Made by a program: the position numbers and the translations under genes. The notes under the pieces were generated by a model. That model was not told where the DNA came from and made no database searches. It was given only the letters and a program-made list of their open reading frames with translations. From positions 1-44,842 of the forward strand of contig JBKDAM010000051.1 in NCBI GenBank assembly GCA_046316495.1: a stretch of 44,842 nucleotides of DNA. Direction: 5' to 3'. The stretch is from M3007 sp046316495 (GTDB taxonomy: Bacteria; Bacteroidota; Bacteroidia; Chitinophagales; Saprospiraceae). Shown here one piece after another: positions 7,858 to 16,393 of this stretch (position 1 is the first letter of the stretch; every line of letters begins with the position of its first letter).

Positions 7858-9045
7858 TTAAGAAGCCACATTGGGCCCAACTGGTCTGGGCAGCCGAGTG
7901 AAATACACCACTACTACCAAAGTAACACAACTAGTTAGGAAAAATGCCGTAGGCGCGCCCAAGCTAAACCAAATAAACCCTGTTAGGGAACTCGCCAACA
8001 GGGCACAAATACTTTGAAATCCTGAAAAGGTCCCTATAGCTGTTGCCATCTCCTCCTTATTTGAAAGGGTGGCTATCCAGGCTTTTGACACTCCCTCCGT
8101 TGCAGCCGCGTACAAGCCGTACAAAAAAAACAGGCCAATAATGTGGCTGGGGTCGGTCACAAAAGCCATACCAGCATATACCGCAGCGAACAAGAACAGC
8201 CCAACTATGAAAACCGTCTTTAACCCGATCCGATCGGCAAGCATACCAAGTGGGTAGGCAGACAAGGCGTATGTCAAATTATAAAAAACATAGATACCCA
8301 TAACCATTGTATCCTCCAATCCCGCCTCCTTTGCCTTTATTAATAGAAAAACATCAGAACTGTTGAACAGCGTAAACACCAAAAGACCAATTACCACTTT
8401 TCTGTACGCTCTTGAGCTTGCTCTCCAGTAGGAAAAAAACGATAAAAATCCGACCGACGTTGGAAGAGATTCTCGCGTTTTTTTCGGCTCCTTCAAAAGC
8501 AAAGTTGTAAAAACCGCCAGTAATCCAGGCAAAAATGCGAGGTAAAAAAGAGTGGGGTAATCGTTCGGATAGAAATGCAAATAGAGCAGTGCTATTGAAG
8601 GGCCCATGACTGCCCCAAGGGTGTCCATAGACCGGTGAAAACCAAACACTTTGCCTTTTGTTTGTGGTGTTGCCTCTTCCGACAACATTGCATCACGTGC
8701 ACCTGTTCGAATGCCCTTCCCCAATCGGTCGATAGTGCGTGCCAAAAAAATCCAGCCTGGATATACAAAAACCGCCATCATTGGCTTAGAAATAGCACTC
8801 AAGAAATAACCCAACTGCACAAAAGGAACCCGCTTACCAGATACGTCTGATTGTTTTCCAAAGTATCCCTTACTGAGGCCAGCAGTTGCTTCAGCTATTC
8901 CTTCCAATACACCAATTAATAAAACAGAGAATCCGATGGACCGTAAATACATCGGAAGTATAGGATAAAGCATCTCACTGGCCGTATCGGTCAGCATGCT
9001 AACAAGGGATACTAACCAGACGGTGCGTGAAATGGATTTAAACAT
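7858..9045 (-). CDS. MFS transporter
   Basis: 395 residues with about 12 hydrophobic helices. The N-terminal half has SMLTDTASEMLYPILPMYL, GISKG-like YFGKQSD and the loop DRLGKGIRTGARDAML, typical of a common bacterial MFS subfamily with a conserved D-R-x-G-K-G-x-R-x-x-x-R loop. The C-terminal half repeats the MFS pattern (LGMLADRIGLKTVF). The substrate is unknown; relatives are annotated as drug or sugar-type exporters without proof. It is in the inner membrane. The gene is isolated by 166 bases upstream and 361 bases downstream. Start is the ATG at 9045; no other in-frame start precedes the first helix. Confidence 0.9.
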   Translation of the reverse strand: MFKSISRTVWLVSLVSMLTDTASEMLYPILPMYLRSIGFSVLLIGVLEGIAEATAGLSKGYFGKQSDVSGKRVPFVQLGYFLSAISKPMMAVFVYPGWIFLARTIDRLGKGIRTGARDAMLSEEATPQTKGKVFGFHRSMDTLGAVMGPSIALLYLHFYPNDYPTLFYLAFLPGLLAVFTTLLLKEPKKTRESLPTSVGFLSFFSYWRASSRAYRKVVIGLLVFTLFNSSDVFLLIKAKEAGLEDTMVMGIYVFYNLTYALSAYPLGMLADRIGLKTVFIVGLFLFAAVYAGMAFVTDPSHIIGLFFLYGLYAAATEGVSKAWIATLSNKEEMATAIGTFSGFQSICALLASSLTGFIWFSLGAPTAFFLTSCVTLVVVVYFTRLPRPVGPNVAS

Positions 9046-9211
9046 GACTCCACTGCGTTATTTACTTTTGAAAAGTCAACGAAACCAGCCAACTACCGCG
9101 AAATCAGAATACAATTTCTTACACCACAAAAAAACCAACTATGGCCTCTTCCATTTGACTAGGTTTGTATTGGGCCATCACCCATTTCATCTAGCCATGA
9201 TTTCAGCCGCT

Positions 9212-10891
9212 TTATCGCACCACTTCCTCCACCGATAGTGCTTTTAGTTCTTGTTTTTGCGCTGCATTCAATTCCCAGTATTCATCAAAATACGTATTGA
9301 CCAAAACACGCTCTTTCGAAAACACCACCAGGTCTTTAAAAAGTTTTGATTTTAGTAAAAAAGGTGGCGTGGTGTACCTGGAAAGTCCAGAGAGAAATAC
9401 GCCAGCTGGCTCTGGAGCCTCCATCAGCGACAGCCCAGCATTCACCAAAATATAGTGTTCTTTATTTGGAAATACATAAGCGAGTCCCAGGTCTGTTCGG
9501 GTGGGTGCCAGTGCAAAGGGGGCAATTTTTGCAATAACCTGGTTGGTTTGAGCATCCCCCAGTAAGATCAGGTTGGAGGAGGTATAATCACTTTCGCGAA
9601 GATCCTGGTCTCGTATAACGCGAGGAAACACCATAATTCTACCAAGAAATTCGCCTCGGTAAAACGACCAGTCTGCCGCTTTTTGTGCCGCCAGTTTGCG
9701 CTGCTCCAAGGTAGCCTCATCTGGGTTGTCGGCAGTTCCATACACGTAAATGTGACGCGAGGAAAGTGCGTCTGAAATAGGACCTTCCAGGTATGCTTTT
9801 TTTCGAAGAGGGCTTGTTGGCGCTGCGTTTACGACGACCGACCAGCTGTTTTTTTCTTTTTCCAGGACAATTTCAGCAGTTCCACTACTGATGAGTGCTT
9901 GACCATCCACGGTCAACTGAACTGGTTTTTTTCCATTAAAAAGAGGGTGATTTTTCAAGTCTAAACGCAGTCGGTTGACCGAATTGGAACTGATGGAGAG
10001 CTTGTTTTTTTCTTGAAAGTGGGCGGTCACCTTTGCAAGGACTCCTGCCTCCTTGGACAGGACTTCAAGCCAAAAGGATTTTCCGTGTCGGAGGGTGGCT
10101 GTTGAAAATATGACTTTTTCGGGAAATGGGTTGCGTCGGTGCTGTGCAAACCAGTCGAACATCCGACCTTGATCGTAGGCTTGTACCCAACTATCATGCA
10201 GCACTCCTGGGTATTCTTCGTATTCTAGTTTTGCGCCAGAGTCTTGTAGCCGTTTCACCCAGGCCCTGACCGAATCTGCTTTGACCACTGGGTCGGCTTC
10301 CCCGTGACAAATTCGGATTGGTAGCTGGTAGCTGTTGCCTGCCAAAGCCGAAGCTCCCTCCGGAGCGGCAGGGCAAACAGGTGCAATCGCGGCCCATAGG
10401 TCTGGTTTACTTAGTCCTAACCAAAGAGTACCTCCACCGCCCATACTCAGTCCGGTGAGGTACATTCGATTGGTATCTATTTTAAAGCGCTTTTTGACAT
10501 CCTCCAGAACCTCCAAAACATCCTTCTCAGCGACCCCTTGGTATCCCATTGTCCCCCGAGCATAAGGGCTTACTACGATAAATGGAACGTCCTTCCAATT
10601 TGGGAAATACTGACTCGCCTCTACGTCCGTTTCTCCGTTTTGATTGCTTTTTCCAAATACACGCCGCATCGCCAAACGGTGGTTGGAGCCTGCCCCGTGC
10701 AACATCACAACCAAAGGATAGGCCTTCTTTTCCTGAAATCCAGAAGGCAAATACAAACCGTAGGGCTGCTCTGTGTCGTCCACACTAGAGTGAAAACTAA
10801 CTACTTGTGGACCAGAGGGGTACGTTTGTCCCCATAGGCTGAACGATAGCTGAACAAGTACGGCTGTCAGCCATGATTTTGGAAAAAACAT
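9212..10891 (-). CDS. Secreted alpha/beta hydrolase (S9/PHB-depolymerase-like esterase)
   Basis: 559 residues with a signal peptide (MFFPKSWLTAVLVQLSFSLWG-QT). Residues about 30-270 are an alpha/beta hydrolase: oxyanion VVMLHGAGSN, nucleophile elbow GLSMGG (Ser149), acid in HGEADPVVKADS and histidine in GVLHDSW. This resembles the prolyl-oligopeptidase/feruloyl-esterase-type group. Residues 270-559 form a second part of unknown fold with HIYVYGTADNPDEA and NLILLGDAQTN segments, which I recall from long secreted hydrolases but cannot name. The enzyme probably acts in the periplasm on an ester or peptide. The Dabb gene ends 70 bases upstream on the same strand. Confidence 0.8.
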   Translation of the reverse strand: MFFPKSWLTAVLVQLSFSLWGQTYPSGPQVVSFHSSVDDTEQPYGLYLPSGFQEKKAYPLVVMLHGAGSNHRLAMRRVFGKSNQNGETDVEASQYFPNWKDVPFIVVSPYARGTMGYQGVAEKDVLEVLEDVKKRFKIDTNRMYLTGLSMGGGGTLWLGLSKPDLWAAIAPVCPAAPEGASALAGNSYQLPIRICHGEADPVVKADSVRAWVKRLQDSGAKLEYEEYPGVLHDSWVQAYDQGRMFDWFAQHRRNPFPEKVIFSTATLRHGKSFWLEVLSKEAGVLAKVTAHFQEKNKLSISSNSVNRLRLDLKNHPLFNGKKPVQLTVDGQALISSGTAEIVLEKEKNSWSVVVNAAPTSPLRKKAYLEGPISDALSSRHIYVYGTADNPDEATLEQRKLAAQKAADWSFYRGEFLGRIMVFPRVIRDQDLRESDYTSSNLILLGDAQTNQVIAKIAPFALAPTRTDLGLAYVFPNKEHYILVNAGLSLMEAPEPAGVFLSGLSRYTTPPFLLKSKLFKDLVVFSKERVLVNTYFDEYWELNAAQKQELKALSVEEVVR

Positions 10892-10961
10892 CGTTGAGAA
10901 GCGTTTAAAGTTAACCGATTTCGGGTAAATGGGGCGCCTACTTCGGTTGGACGGCGGTATA

Positions 10962-11372
10962 TTACTCTTGTCCTTCTCCGATGGAATCGTACACCACTAC
11001 CCGCTGCCAGAGGTGCTTGCAGGTATCTACAAATTCCAGGTGGATGGGGTGTGTTTGGTACACGTCCTGATCGGGCCCGTTTTTAAAAAAACAGAGCAAA
11101 GAGAAGTCGTACGAAGAGTCGATGACCTCTCGACGGGTTGGAGCGGCTGTTCCGATGTGGGAAAACGTAATCACCGGAATCGCCCGGAGTTTTTCCAATC
11201 CTGCCCGGAGTGCGGCCCGGTCGGCAGCACTATTTGGATCTTTTAACCAAAAATAAACCTGGTGGACAAAAACCTCTTTTTTAGTACTCATAGCAAAAGG
11301 GAGTGGTAAACTGGCGCTGGCAACGACCAAGGCGCTCTGTTGAACAAATTTTCGGCGTGAAACGGGCTTCAT
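10962..11372 (-). CDS. Tat-signal Dabb (stress-responsive A/B barrel) protein
   Basis: 136 residues from the ATG at 11372; a TTG at 11381 would add three residues and overlap recF. The N-terminus SRRKFVQQSALVVASASLPLPFA has a twin-arginine signal, which fits export of a folded protein. The remainder (VHQVYFWLKDPNSAADRAALRAGLEKL, then a C-terminal HPIHLEFVDTCKHLWQRVVVYD) matches the small ferredoxin-like Dabb domain. Dabb proteins are dimeric; their biochemical role is varied and here unknown. It starts one base after the recF stop, so it is probably co-transcribed with recF, an odd pairing of a repair gene with an exported protein. Confidence 0.83.
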   Translation of the reverse strand: MKPVSRRKFVQQSALVVASASLPLPFAMSTKKEVFVHQVYFWLKDPNSAADRAALRAGLEKLRAIPVITFSHIGTAAPTRREVIDSSYDFSLLCFFKNGPDQDVYQTHPIHLEFVDTCKHLWQRVVVYDSIGEGQE

Positions 11373-11373
11373 A

Positions 11374-12471
11374 TTAAACAATTGAGAAGGTTTTATATGG
11401 AACGCCGGCAGCGGCCACTGCGGCCTCTACCCTATCCTGGTGGGTATCCGTGATGAACACTTGCCCTACCTGTCGTTCCAGCAACAAACCTACTAATTGT
11501 TGCACACGTTGTGCATCTAATTTATCAAAAATATCATCTAAAAGTAAAAGGGGCGATTTTCCGCTGCTCGCCCGTAGGTATTCATATTGGGCCAATCGCA
11601 TCGCCAATAGAAAGGACTTCATTTGTCCCTGAGAAGCATACTTTTTTAAAGGCAGGCCATCTAATAACAAGGTCAAGTCATCTCGGTGGGGCCCAAACGT
11701 ACTACGTTCCATTGCCCGATCGCGTTCATGGTGCTGAAACAGGCATTCCGCATACTGCCCGCCCTCGGGCCAATCAGAATCCAATCTTAAAGAAGCCTGT
11801 TCACGGTGACCTGAAATGGCGGCATAAAAATCAGCCAAGAGGGGGCTGATGGCGTTCACCATTTTTTCCCGCTCCTCGTGGAGGGGCTTCGCATGCTCTG
11901 GCAATTGTTGATCAATAGCCTCTAGCAAAAGTGGTTCAAAACGTCTTTTTTCGGAAAATGCCTTTAGAAGGGCGTTGCGCTGCTTAATCAGGTGGTTATA
12001 TTGAACAAGATGTTGTAGGTAAGGCAAATGAACCTGAGACAGGGTAGCATCTAAATACCTCCGCCGCTCTTCGCTTCCTTCTTGAACCAGGGCGACGTCG
12101 TCGGGAGCAATCATAACCGCTGGGAAACGACCTACATGATCCAACATGCGTTCTACGGGCGATCCATCCAATTCTAATTCTTTGCGTTTATCGGCGGGTA
12201 GCTTCACGACCAATTTGTGTACCCGTTCTTCTTGCTGGAAAAGAGCCTCCAGCCTTAAAAAATCTGCTCCGTGTTGAATCAGGTTTTTGTCAGGCAAACT
12301 GCGATGGCTTTTGGTCAGGCACAAAAAATGAATGGCATCCAACAAGTTGGTTTTCCCAACACCATTCAACCCAACAATGCAATTGAAACCTGGCAAAAAG
12401 TCAAATTGCCCGGAAGTATAGCTTTTGAAATGGGTTAGACGTACCGATTGTAGGTGCAATTCTGAAGCCAT
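11374..12471 (-). CDS. recF: DNA replication/repair protein RecF
   Basis: 365 residues from the ATG at 12471; a TTG at 12489 is possible but sits in the T-run of the upstream terminator. The Walker A motif is GLNGVGKT (34-41), the ABC signature is in YASQGQMK (280-283) and Walker B is LLLLDD (308-313), followed by FITDTHQD. RecF is an SMC-like ATPase that helps RecO and RecR load RecA at gaps. The gene lies 47 bases downstream of tRNA-Gly and directly behind that tRNA's terminator, with no obvious promoter of its own. dnaA, dnaN and gyrB, classical neighbours, are not in the window. Confidence 0.96.
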   Translation of the reverse strand: MASELHLQSVRLTHFKSYTSGQFDFLPGFNCIVGLNGVGKTNLLDAIHFLCLTKSHRSLPDKNLIQHGADFLRLEALFQQEERVHKLVVKLPADKRKELELDGSPVERMLDHVGRFPAVMIAPDDVALVQEGSEERRRYLDATLSQVHLPYLQHLVQYNHLIKQRNALLKAFSEKRRFEPLLLEAIDQQLPEHAKPLHEEREKMVNAISPLLADFYAAISGHREQASLRLDSDWPEGGQYAECLFQHHERDRAMERSTFGPHRDDLTLLLDGLPLKKYASQGQMKSFLLAMRLAQYEYLRASSGKSPLLLLDDIFDKLDAQRVQQLVGLLLERQVGQVFITDTHQDRVEAAVAAAGVPYKTFSIV

Positions 12472-12484
12472 GGTTTGGACCAAA

Positions 12485-12516
12485 AACAAAAAAGCCCCGC
12501 AATCTGCGAGGCTTTT
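12485..12516 (-). terminator. Rho-independent terminator after tRNA-Gly
   Basis: On the minus strand AAAAGCCTCGC and GCGGGGCTTTT form an 11-pair stem (one G-U pair) with a 5-base loop AGATT, followed by a T-rich tract. It lies two bases past the tRNA-Gly 3' end. The T-run ends 14 bases before the recF ATG. Confidence 0.88.
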
Positions 12517-12518
12517 GA

Positions 12519-12590
<72 letters not shown>

Positions 12591-12629
12591 TTATTTTATA
12601 AAATTAACGTCGTTTCGTTAATTGCGCTG

Positions 12630-12661
12630 CAAAGATAGCATTACCCAAATTACCTGTGCAA
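12630..12661 (-). promoter_or_regulatory. Promoter of tRNA-Gly
   Basis: On the minus strand TTG (12661-12659), 21 bases, then TATCTTTG (12637-12630), an exact TAnnTTTG -7 box. The predicted transcript starts about 35 bases before the mature tRNA. That leader contains an 8-base inverted repeat, AATTAACG and CGTTAATT (12602-12623), with a 6-base loop. Confidence 0.75.
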
Positions 12662-12707
12662 GTATTTTGTGAAAAAAATAATAAAAAAAATTTCAATACC
12701 TTCTAAC

Positions 12708-14792
12708 TCATTGATTTTTAATATTTTTTTCTATAATTCTCTTGTACCAGAAGTAGGTTTCGATCTGAGAACGAATCGGAATGTCGGAAGCCACCCGTTT
12801 GTACTCGTTTAGGTTTTCCTGATCAATAATCCTTGCTTTTACATTATCGGCCAACTGCATTCGCAGGCATTCCATAATTTCGGATTTTAGATCAGGGTCG
12901 TAAATGGGAAAGGTAGTTTCAATTCGATAGCTTAAATTTCGTTCCATCCAGTCGGCGCTGGAGAGGAACACTTCTTCTTCTCCCCCGTTGTAAAACACCA
13001 ATACCCTTGCATGTTCCAGGAAACGGTCAACAATGCTGATAATTTCTATGTTTTCGCTCATGCCTATTACTCCCGGTACCGCGCAGCAAATACCTCGAAC
13101 GATCAATTGAATTTTGACACCTGCCCGAGACGCATCATACAGTTTTCGAATCATCTCTTTATCTTCCAGGCTGTTCAATTTGGCGATCATAGACGCGGGC
13201 TCTCCTCGTTTCGCCGCCTCGATCTCTCGGTCGATTAATGCGTAAAGACTCGGTCGAAGGTTGTTTTTACCTACAAAGAGGTGCTTGAACGCAACTTCAC
13301 TGGTTTGGATGTTTTCAAGTACTCTAAATACCAGGCTAACTTCTTCTACCAAGCGGGGGTCTACGGTAAACAAGCCAAAATCGGCGTACACTTTGGCGGT
13401 ATCCTCGTGGAAATTACCGGTTGCAAGATAGCCATACAACCTCGCTTTGCCCTGCTCGAGTCTGCGCACCAGGGCTAATTTGGAGTGTACTTTTAAGCCT
13501 GGGAAGGAATAGTAAACGCGAGCACCTGCCTTTTGCAATTTCTCGCCCCATTCAAGGTTATTGGCTTCATCGAAGCGCGCCTTAATCTCGACGAACACCG
13601 AAACCTGTTTGCCAAGTTTAATGGCATTCAACAGGGCATTAATGATTCGGCTATTTTTTGCCACCCGGTACTGAATCACCTTGATGTGGGTGACATCTGG
13701 GTCTTCGGCCGCTTTTTCAAAAAAATGAACAACCGGATCATAGGATTGATAAGGAACATGTACCAGCTGATCTTTGGTACGGATTACCTCGAACAAGTCT
13801 TCCGCCGCGCTCAAATTAGGATGAGGCAGGGGTGGCATGGGTTTATACCGGAGATGGGACATACCAAAGTCCGGGAATTTAAAAAAGTCGAAGTTATTGT
13901 GGTAGCGGCCTTCGGGAAGCACTTCGTTTTTGCCTAGATCAAAGGTACTCGCCAAGTATTCGAGCATTTCGGTAGGCATCTCCCGGTCGTATACGAAGCG
14001 ACTAGGAGGTCCCACCTGTCTTTTTTGGAGGCTGGTTTTAATTTTTTGAAGCAGGTTGCCGGAGTACTCGTCGTCAATGTACAGTTCGGCATCTCGGGTC
14101 AACTTAATAGAGTACGTATCGAGGATCTGATAACCTGGGAAGAGGAAAGCAAGGTTATGCCGAACCACATCATCCAGCAGAATCATATCGTGCCTACCCT
14201 CCTCTGATGGGAGTTTAAGGAATCGTGGAAGCTGGTCGGAAGGAATTTTAACGATGGCGTACTCACTGTCGGCGAGTGGTTTTTTGCGGTCTTGCAAATG
14301 CACGGCCAGGTAGAGGTGCGCATTGGCCAAAAAAGGACGGATACGTTTTTTGACCAGAAGCACCGGCATCGCAAATGGTAGAAGATTTTCGAGAAAATAA
14401 TTTTCCACCCACTGTTGTTGCAATTCGTTTAATTCCAACCGCCGCAATATATGAATATGGTGCCGCTTGAGTTCCGGTACAATTTGCTCCTCAAAAATAG
14501 CAGAGAATTCTGCTTGCTGACGATTGACCACCCTTAGAATTTCACGAAGGAGTTCTCCGGGGTTAAAATCTAAGGCAGCCTTGGTTTTTTTACCGACTTT
14601 TTTAAGATTGCGCACATTAGCCACCCGCACCCGGAAGAATTCGTCCAGGTTGGAAGAATAAATTGCGAGGAACTTTAAACGTTCCAACAAGGGGACCGCA
14701 GGATCTTTTGCTTCTTGAAGCACGCGGTAATTAAAGGACAACCAGGAAAAATCCCGGTGCACAAAAGGAAACTCTTTTAACTCTGGCAACAT
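12708..14792 (-). CDS. ppk1: Polyphosphate kinase 1
   Basis: 694 residues, the normal length for PPK1. The enzyme makes long-chain polyphosphate from ATP, reversibly. The N-terminal domain begins FVHRDFSWLSFNYRVLQEA; the catalytic region shows GLKVHSK with His436 (the autophosphorylated histidine), ATGNFHEDTA (His462 region) and the second conserved histidine in RFLEHARV followed by SSADWMERN. It is cytoplasmic or membrane-associated. It stands alone; no ppx exopolyphosphatase is adjacent. Start is the ATG at 14792, matching family N-termini. Confidence 0.97.
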   Translation of the reverse strand: MLPELKEFPFVHRDFSWLSFNYRVLQEAKDPAVPLLERLKFLAIYSSNLDEFFRVRVANVRNLKKVGKKTKAALDFNPGELLREILRVVNRQQAEFSAIFEEQIVPELKRHHIHILRRLELNELQQQWVENYFLENLLPFAMPVLLVKKRIRPFLANAHLYLAVHLQDRKKPLADSEYAIVKIPSDQLPRFLKLPSEEGRHDMILLDDVVRHNLAFLFPGYQILDTYSIKLTRDAELYIDDEYSGNLLQKIKTSLQKRQVGPPSRFVYDREMPTEMLEYLASTFDLGKNEVLPEGRYHNNFDFFKFPDFGMSHLRYKPMPPLPHPNLSAAEDLFEVIRTKDQLVHVPYQSYDPVVHFFEKAAEDPDVTHIKVIQYRVAKNSRIINALLNAIKLGKQVSVFVEIKARFDEANNLEWGEKLQKAGARVYYSFPGLKVHSKLALVRRLEQGKARLYGYLATGNFHEDTAKVYADFGLFTVDPRLVEEVSLVFRVLENIQTSEVAFKHLFVGKNNLRPSLYALIDREIEAAKRGEPASMIAKLNSLEDKEMIRKLYDASRAGVKIQLIVRGICCAVPGVIGMSENIEIISIVDRFLEHARVLVFYNGGEEEVFLSSADWMERNLSYRIETTFPIYDPDLKSEIMECLRMQLADNVKARIIDQENLNEYKRVASDIPIRSQIETYFWYKRIIEKNIKNQ

Positions 14793-15212
14793 AACACTGA
14801 TTCAACAAAGAAGCGCAATGACAAGGCGCAAAACGCTGGTGCAGCCCACGATTTTGCGCAAATAACCTGAAATCGACCAAGGAATGAAATTTTGTCGTGG
14901 AAATACATCAAGGCCACGCAAAAGTGCGCTAATATCAACGAATTCCCAAACTTACAGGTAATGGATGCACAATAATTAATATTGTGTCCCACTCCGTGTT
15001 CCGTTTAACTAGAGGCAGCCCATTGATCAGCACGGTTGAGAGGAAGAGATATAGAATCCAGTAGAACAGTAGTGGTATGCCCCCTTTAGATTTTTGCTCG
15101 GCCTGGGTTTTCTAAATAAAAGTTGCATTTAAGACGGCTGCACTTCGCCCTATTGCCGTTAAGTTAAGGTAATCAACAGTCCAAGGAGGCTCCTCGACTT
15201 ATCGGTAATAGC
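14793..15212. other. Intergenic region, 420 bases
   Basis: Upstream region of ppk1 and downstream region of the DUF2256 gene (both minus). On the minus strand a plausible ppk1 promoter is TTTG, 20 bases, CACTTTTG, about 110 bases before the ATG. An open stretch at 14935-15111 (minus) encodes a hydrophobic peptide but has no start codon. I see no RNA gene here. Confidence 0.5.
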
Positions 15213-15362
15213 CTATTGATCTGCCCTGTCCTTTTTCTGCTGACGGCAACGATCGGAACAATATTTTACCTCTTCCCATACTTTTTCCCATTTTTTTCGC
15301 CAAGTAAATGGACGTTGGCACACTGGACAAACCTTTTGTGGCAAATCCGACTTTTTTTTCAT
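15213..15362 (-). CDS. DUF2256 family small zinc-finger-like protein
   Basis: 49 residues: a lysine-rich start (MKKKSDLPQK), then CPVC, RPFTWRKKWEKVWEEVKYC and SDRCR. The four cysteines (CxxC, later C-x3-C) and the W-R-K-K-W core match the DUF2256 family, whose members are about 40-60 residues and probably bind zinc. Function is unknown. The gene is easily missed because of its size. It is divergent from the zinc-ribbon gene at 15412, with only 49 bases between the two starts, so the two share a regulatory region. The start is an ATG at 15362; the stop TAG is at 15215-15213. Confidence 0.88.
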   Translation of the reverse strand: MKKKSDLPQKVCPVCQRPFTWRKKWEKVWEEVKYCSDRCRQQKKDRADQ

Positions 15363-15375
15363 AAAAAACAAAAAG

Positions 15376-15407
15376 TTGTATAATTTAAAACAATGTGTTT
15401 ATATTTG
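15376..15407 (+). promoter_or_regulatory. Promoter of the double zinc-ribbon gene
   Basis: TTG at 15376-15378, 21 bases, then TATATTTG at 15400-15407, an exact TAnnTTTG -7 box. Only four bases separate the box from the ATG at 15412, so the predicted transcript would start at or next to the start codon (leaderless). Confidence 0.7.
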
Positions 15408-15411
15408 CAGC

Positions 15412-16359
15412 ATGATTCTTTGTCCAAAATGTTCTGTTCAGGTGATTCCGGGTGCTAAGTATTGCCACTCCTGTGGTGATAAGGTAGTGGAAAGGAGCAA
15501 ACCTTGTCCGGTCTGTACTGGGACAAACCCGATCGCCTCTGTATTTTGTCATCATTGTGGTTTCCATTTTTCGGGGAGACCAACTGCTGCGTATCAACCT
15601 CGGTACCGTCTTGATTTGGCGGCAGGGGAATTGACAGAGCAGATCAAGGCTCTTTTTTTTGCACAATTGCGGGCAAGGGTTGCCGAGGAGCATGATTTAC
15701 AATATTACAGCGACTTTGTGGAGCGGTTCTACACCTCTAGTTTTCGATCCATTTATGAAATCCGTTCCGAACAAATAGCCAAGGATTTGAGAACCCATTT
15801 TCGTCGTTTTGGACAGGAAGGGCTTCCGGAAATTGACTTAAAACTGGAAGCCAGCTTTGAAGGATTAATGGACTATTTCATCATCCAATTTTGCCCTGAC
15901 TTGCATGGGTTTTCACTTCCGGCCTCCATTCTAAAACACGAACAATCCGAACCTGGAAAGACAAGCTTGACCAACTTGGTGTTTGACTACCTCGATCTGG
16001 AGCGGGAACCCCAGGAAGTATACACCAACTTTTTAACTATGCCTTCCGACTACTTGGCGAATGCCTGCCAGCGGTTCTTATTCGCTAACAGGAAAGAGAA
16101 AGTTCTGTTCATTTTAGATCTCTCTGTAAAAGGAAACTGCAAGGAAGGTATTGCAATGACCGATCAGGCTATTTATTGGAAAATGCCCTTCCAGAGAGCA
16201 CGAAAAGTGGAATATACCGCCCTTCAACACTTTCGGAAAGAGCAAGACTGGGTTCTGATCAACGACTACTTTTTTGCAGCCAACCCCGGGTTCAATTTAA
16301 AACTGTTTAAACTTCTCAAAAAATTAAAAGGCTGGAAAGAACCCGTACTAGTGGTCTAA
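15412..16359 (+). CDS. Double zinc-ribbon protein of unknown function
   Basis: 315 residues from the ATG at 15412; a TTG at 15376 is in frame but is the -33 promoter element. Two treble-clef-like zinc ribbons open the protein: Cys4/7/18/21 and Cys32/35/46/49. A linker is followed by a mostly helical middle part (about 70-215). The C-terminal 90 residues (KVLFILDLS, then GIAMTDQAIYWKM and WVLINDYFFAANP) resemble a PH-like small beta domain of the kind seen in other zinc-ribbon proteins; this is inference from pattern. No membrane helix is seen, so it is cytoplasmic. I cannot assign a role. It is divergent from the DUF2256 gene. Confidence 0.8.
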   Translation: MILCPKCSVQVIPGAKYCHSCGDKVVERSKPCPVCTGTNPIASVFCHHCGFHFSGRPTAAYQPRYRLDLAAGELTEQIKALFFAQLRARVAEEHDLQYYSDFVERFYTSSFRSIYEIRSEQIAKDLRTHFRRFGQEGLPEIDLKLEASFEGLMDYFIIQFCPDLHGFSLPASILKHEQSEPGKTSLTNLVFDYLDLEREPQEVYTNFLTMPSDYLANACQRFLFANRKEKVLFILDLSVKGNCKEGIAMTDQAIYWKMPFQRARKVEYTALQHFRKEQDWVLINDYFFAANPGFNLKLFKLLKKLKGWKEPVLVV

Positions 16360-16393
16360 GCTTGTGGCAGTCAAAAATAAATTACTTGATGTG

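Noticed and set aside
10538..10837. 99-residue plus-strand frame opposite the esterase gene
   Set aside because: It is antisense to a well-supported hydrolase domain; the sequence shows no domain and no start signals.
12602..12623. Hairpin AATTAACG/CGTTAATT in the tRNA-Gly leader as a separate regulatory RNA
   Set aside because: An 8-base stem with a 6-base loop is expected several times by chance here; I kept it only as a note under the promoter.
14777..14992. 71-residue minus-strand frame overlapping the ppk1 start
   Set aside because: It overlaps the 5' end of ppk1 in another frame, has an irregular cysteine-rich sequence and no family resemblance.
14935..15111. Open minus-strand stretch encoding a hydrophobic peptide (IPLLFYWILYLFLSTVLINGL)
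   Set aside because: It could be a gene remnant, but there is no start codon after the preceding TAG and no recognisable homology.
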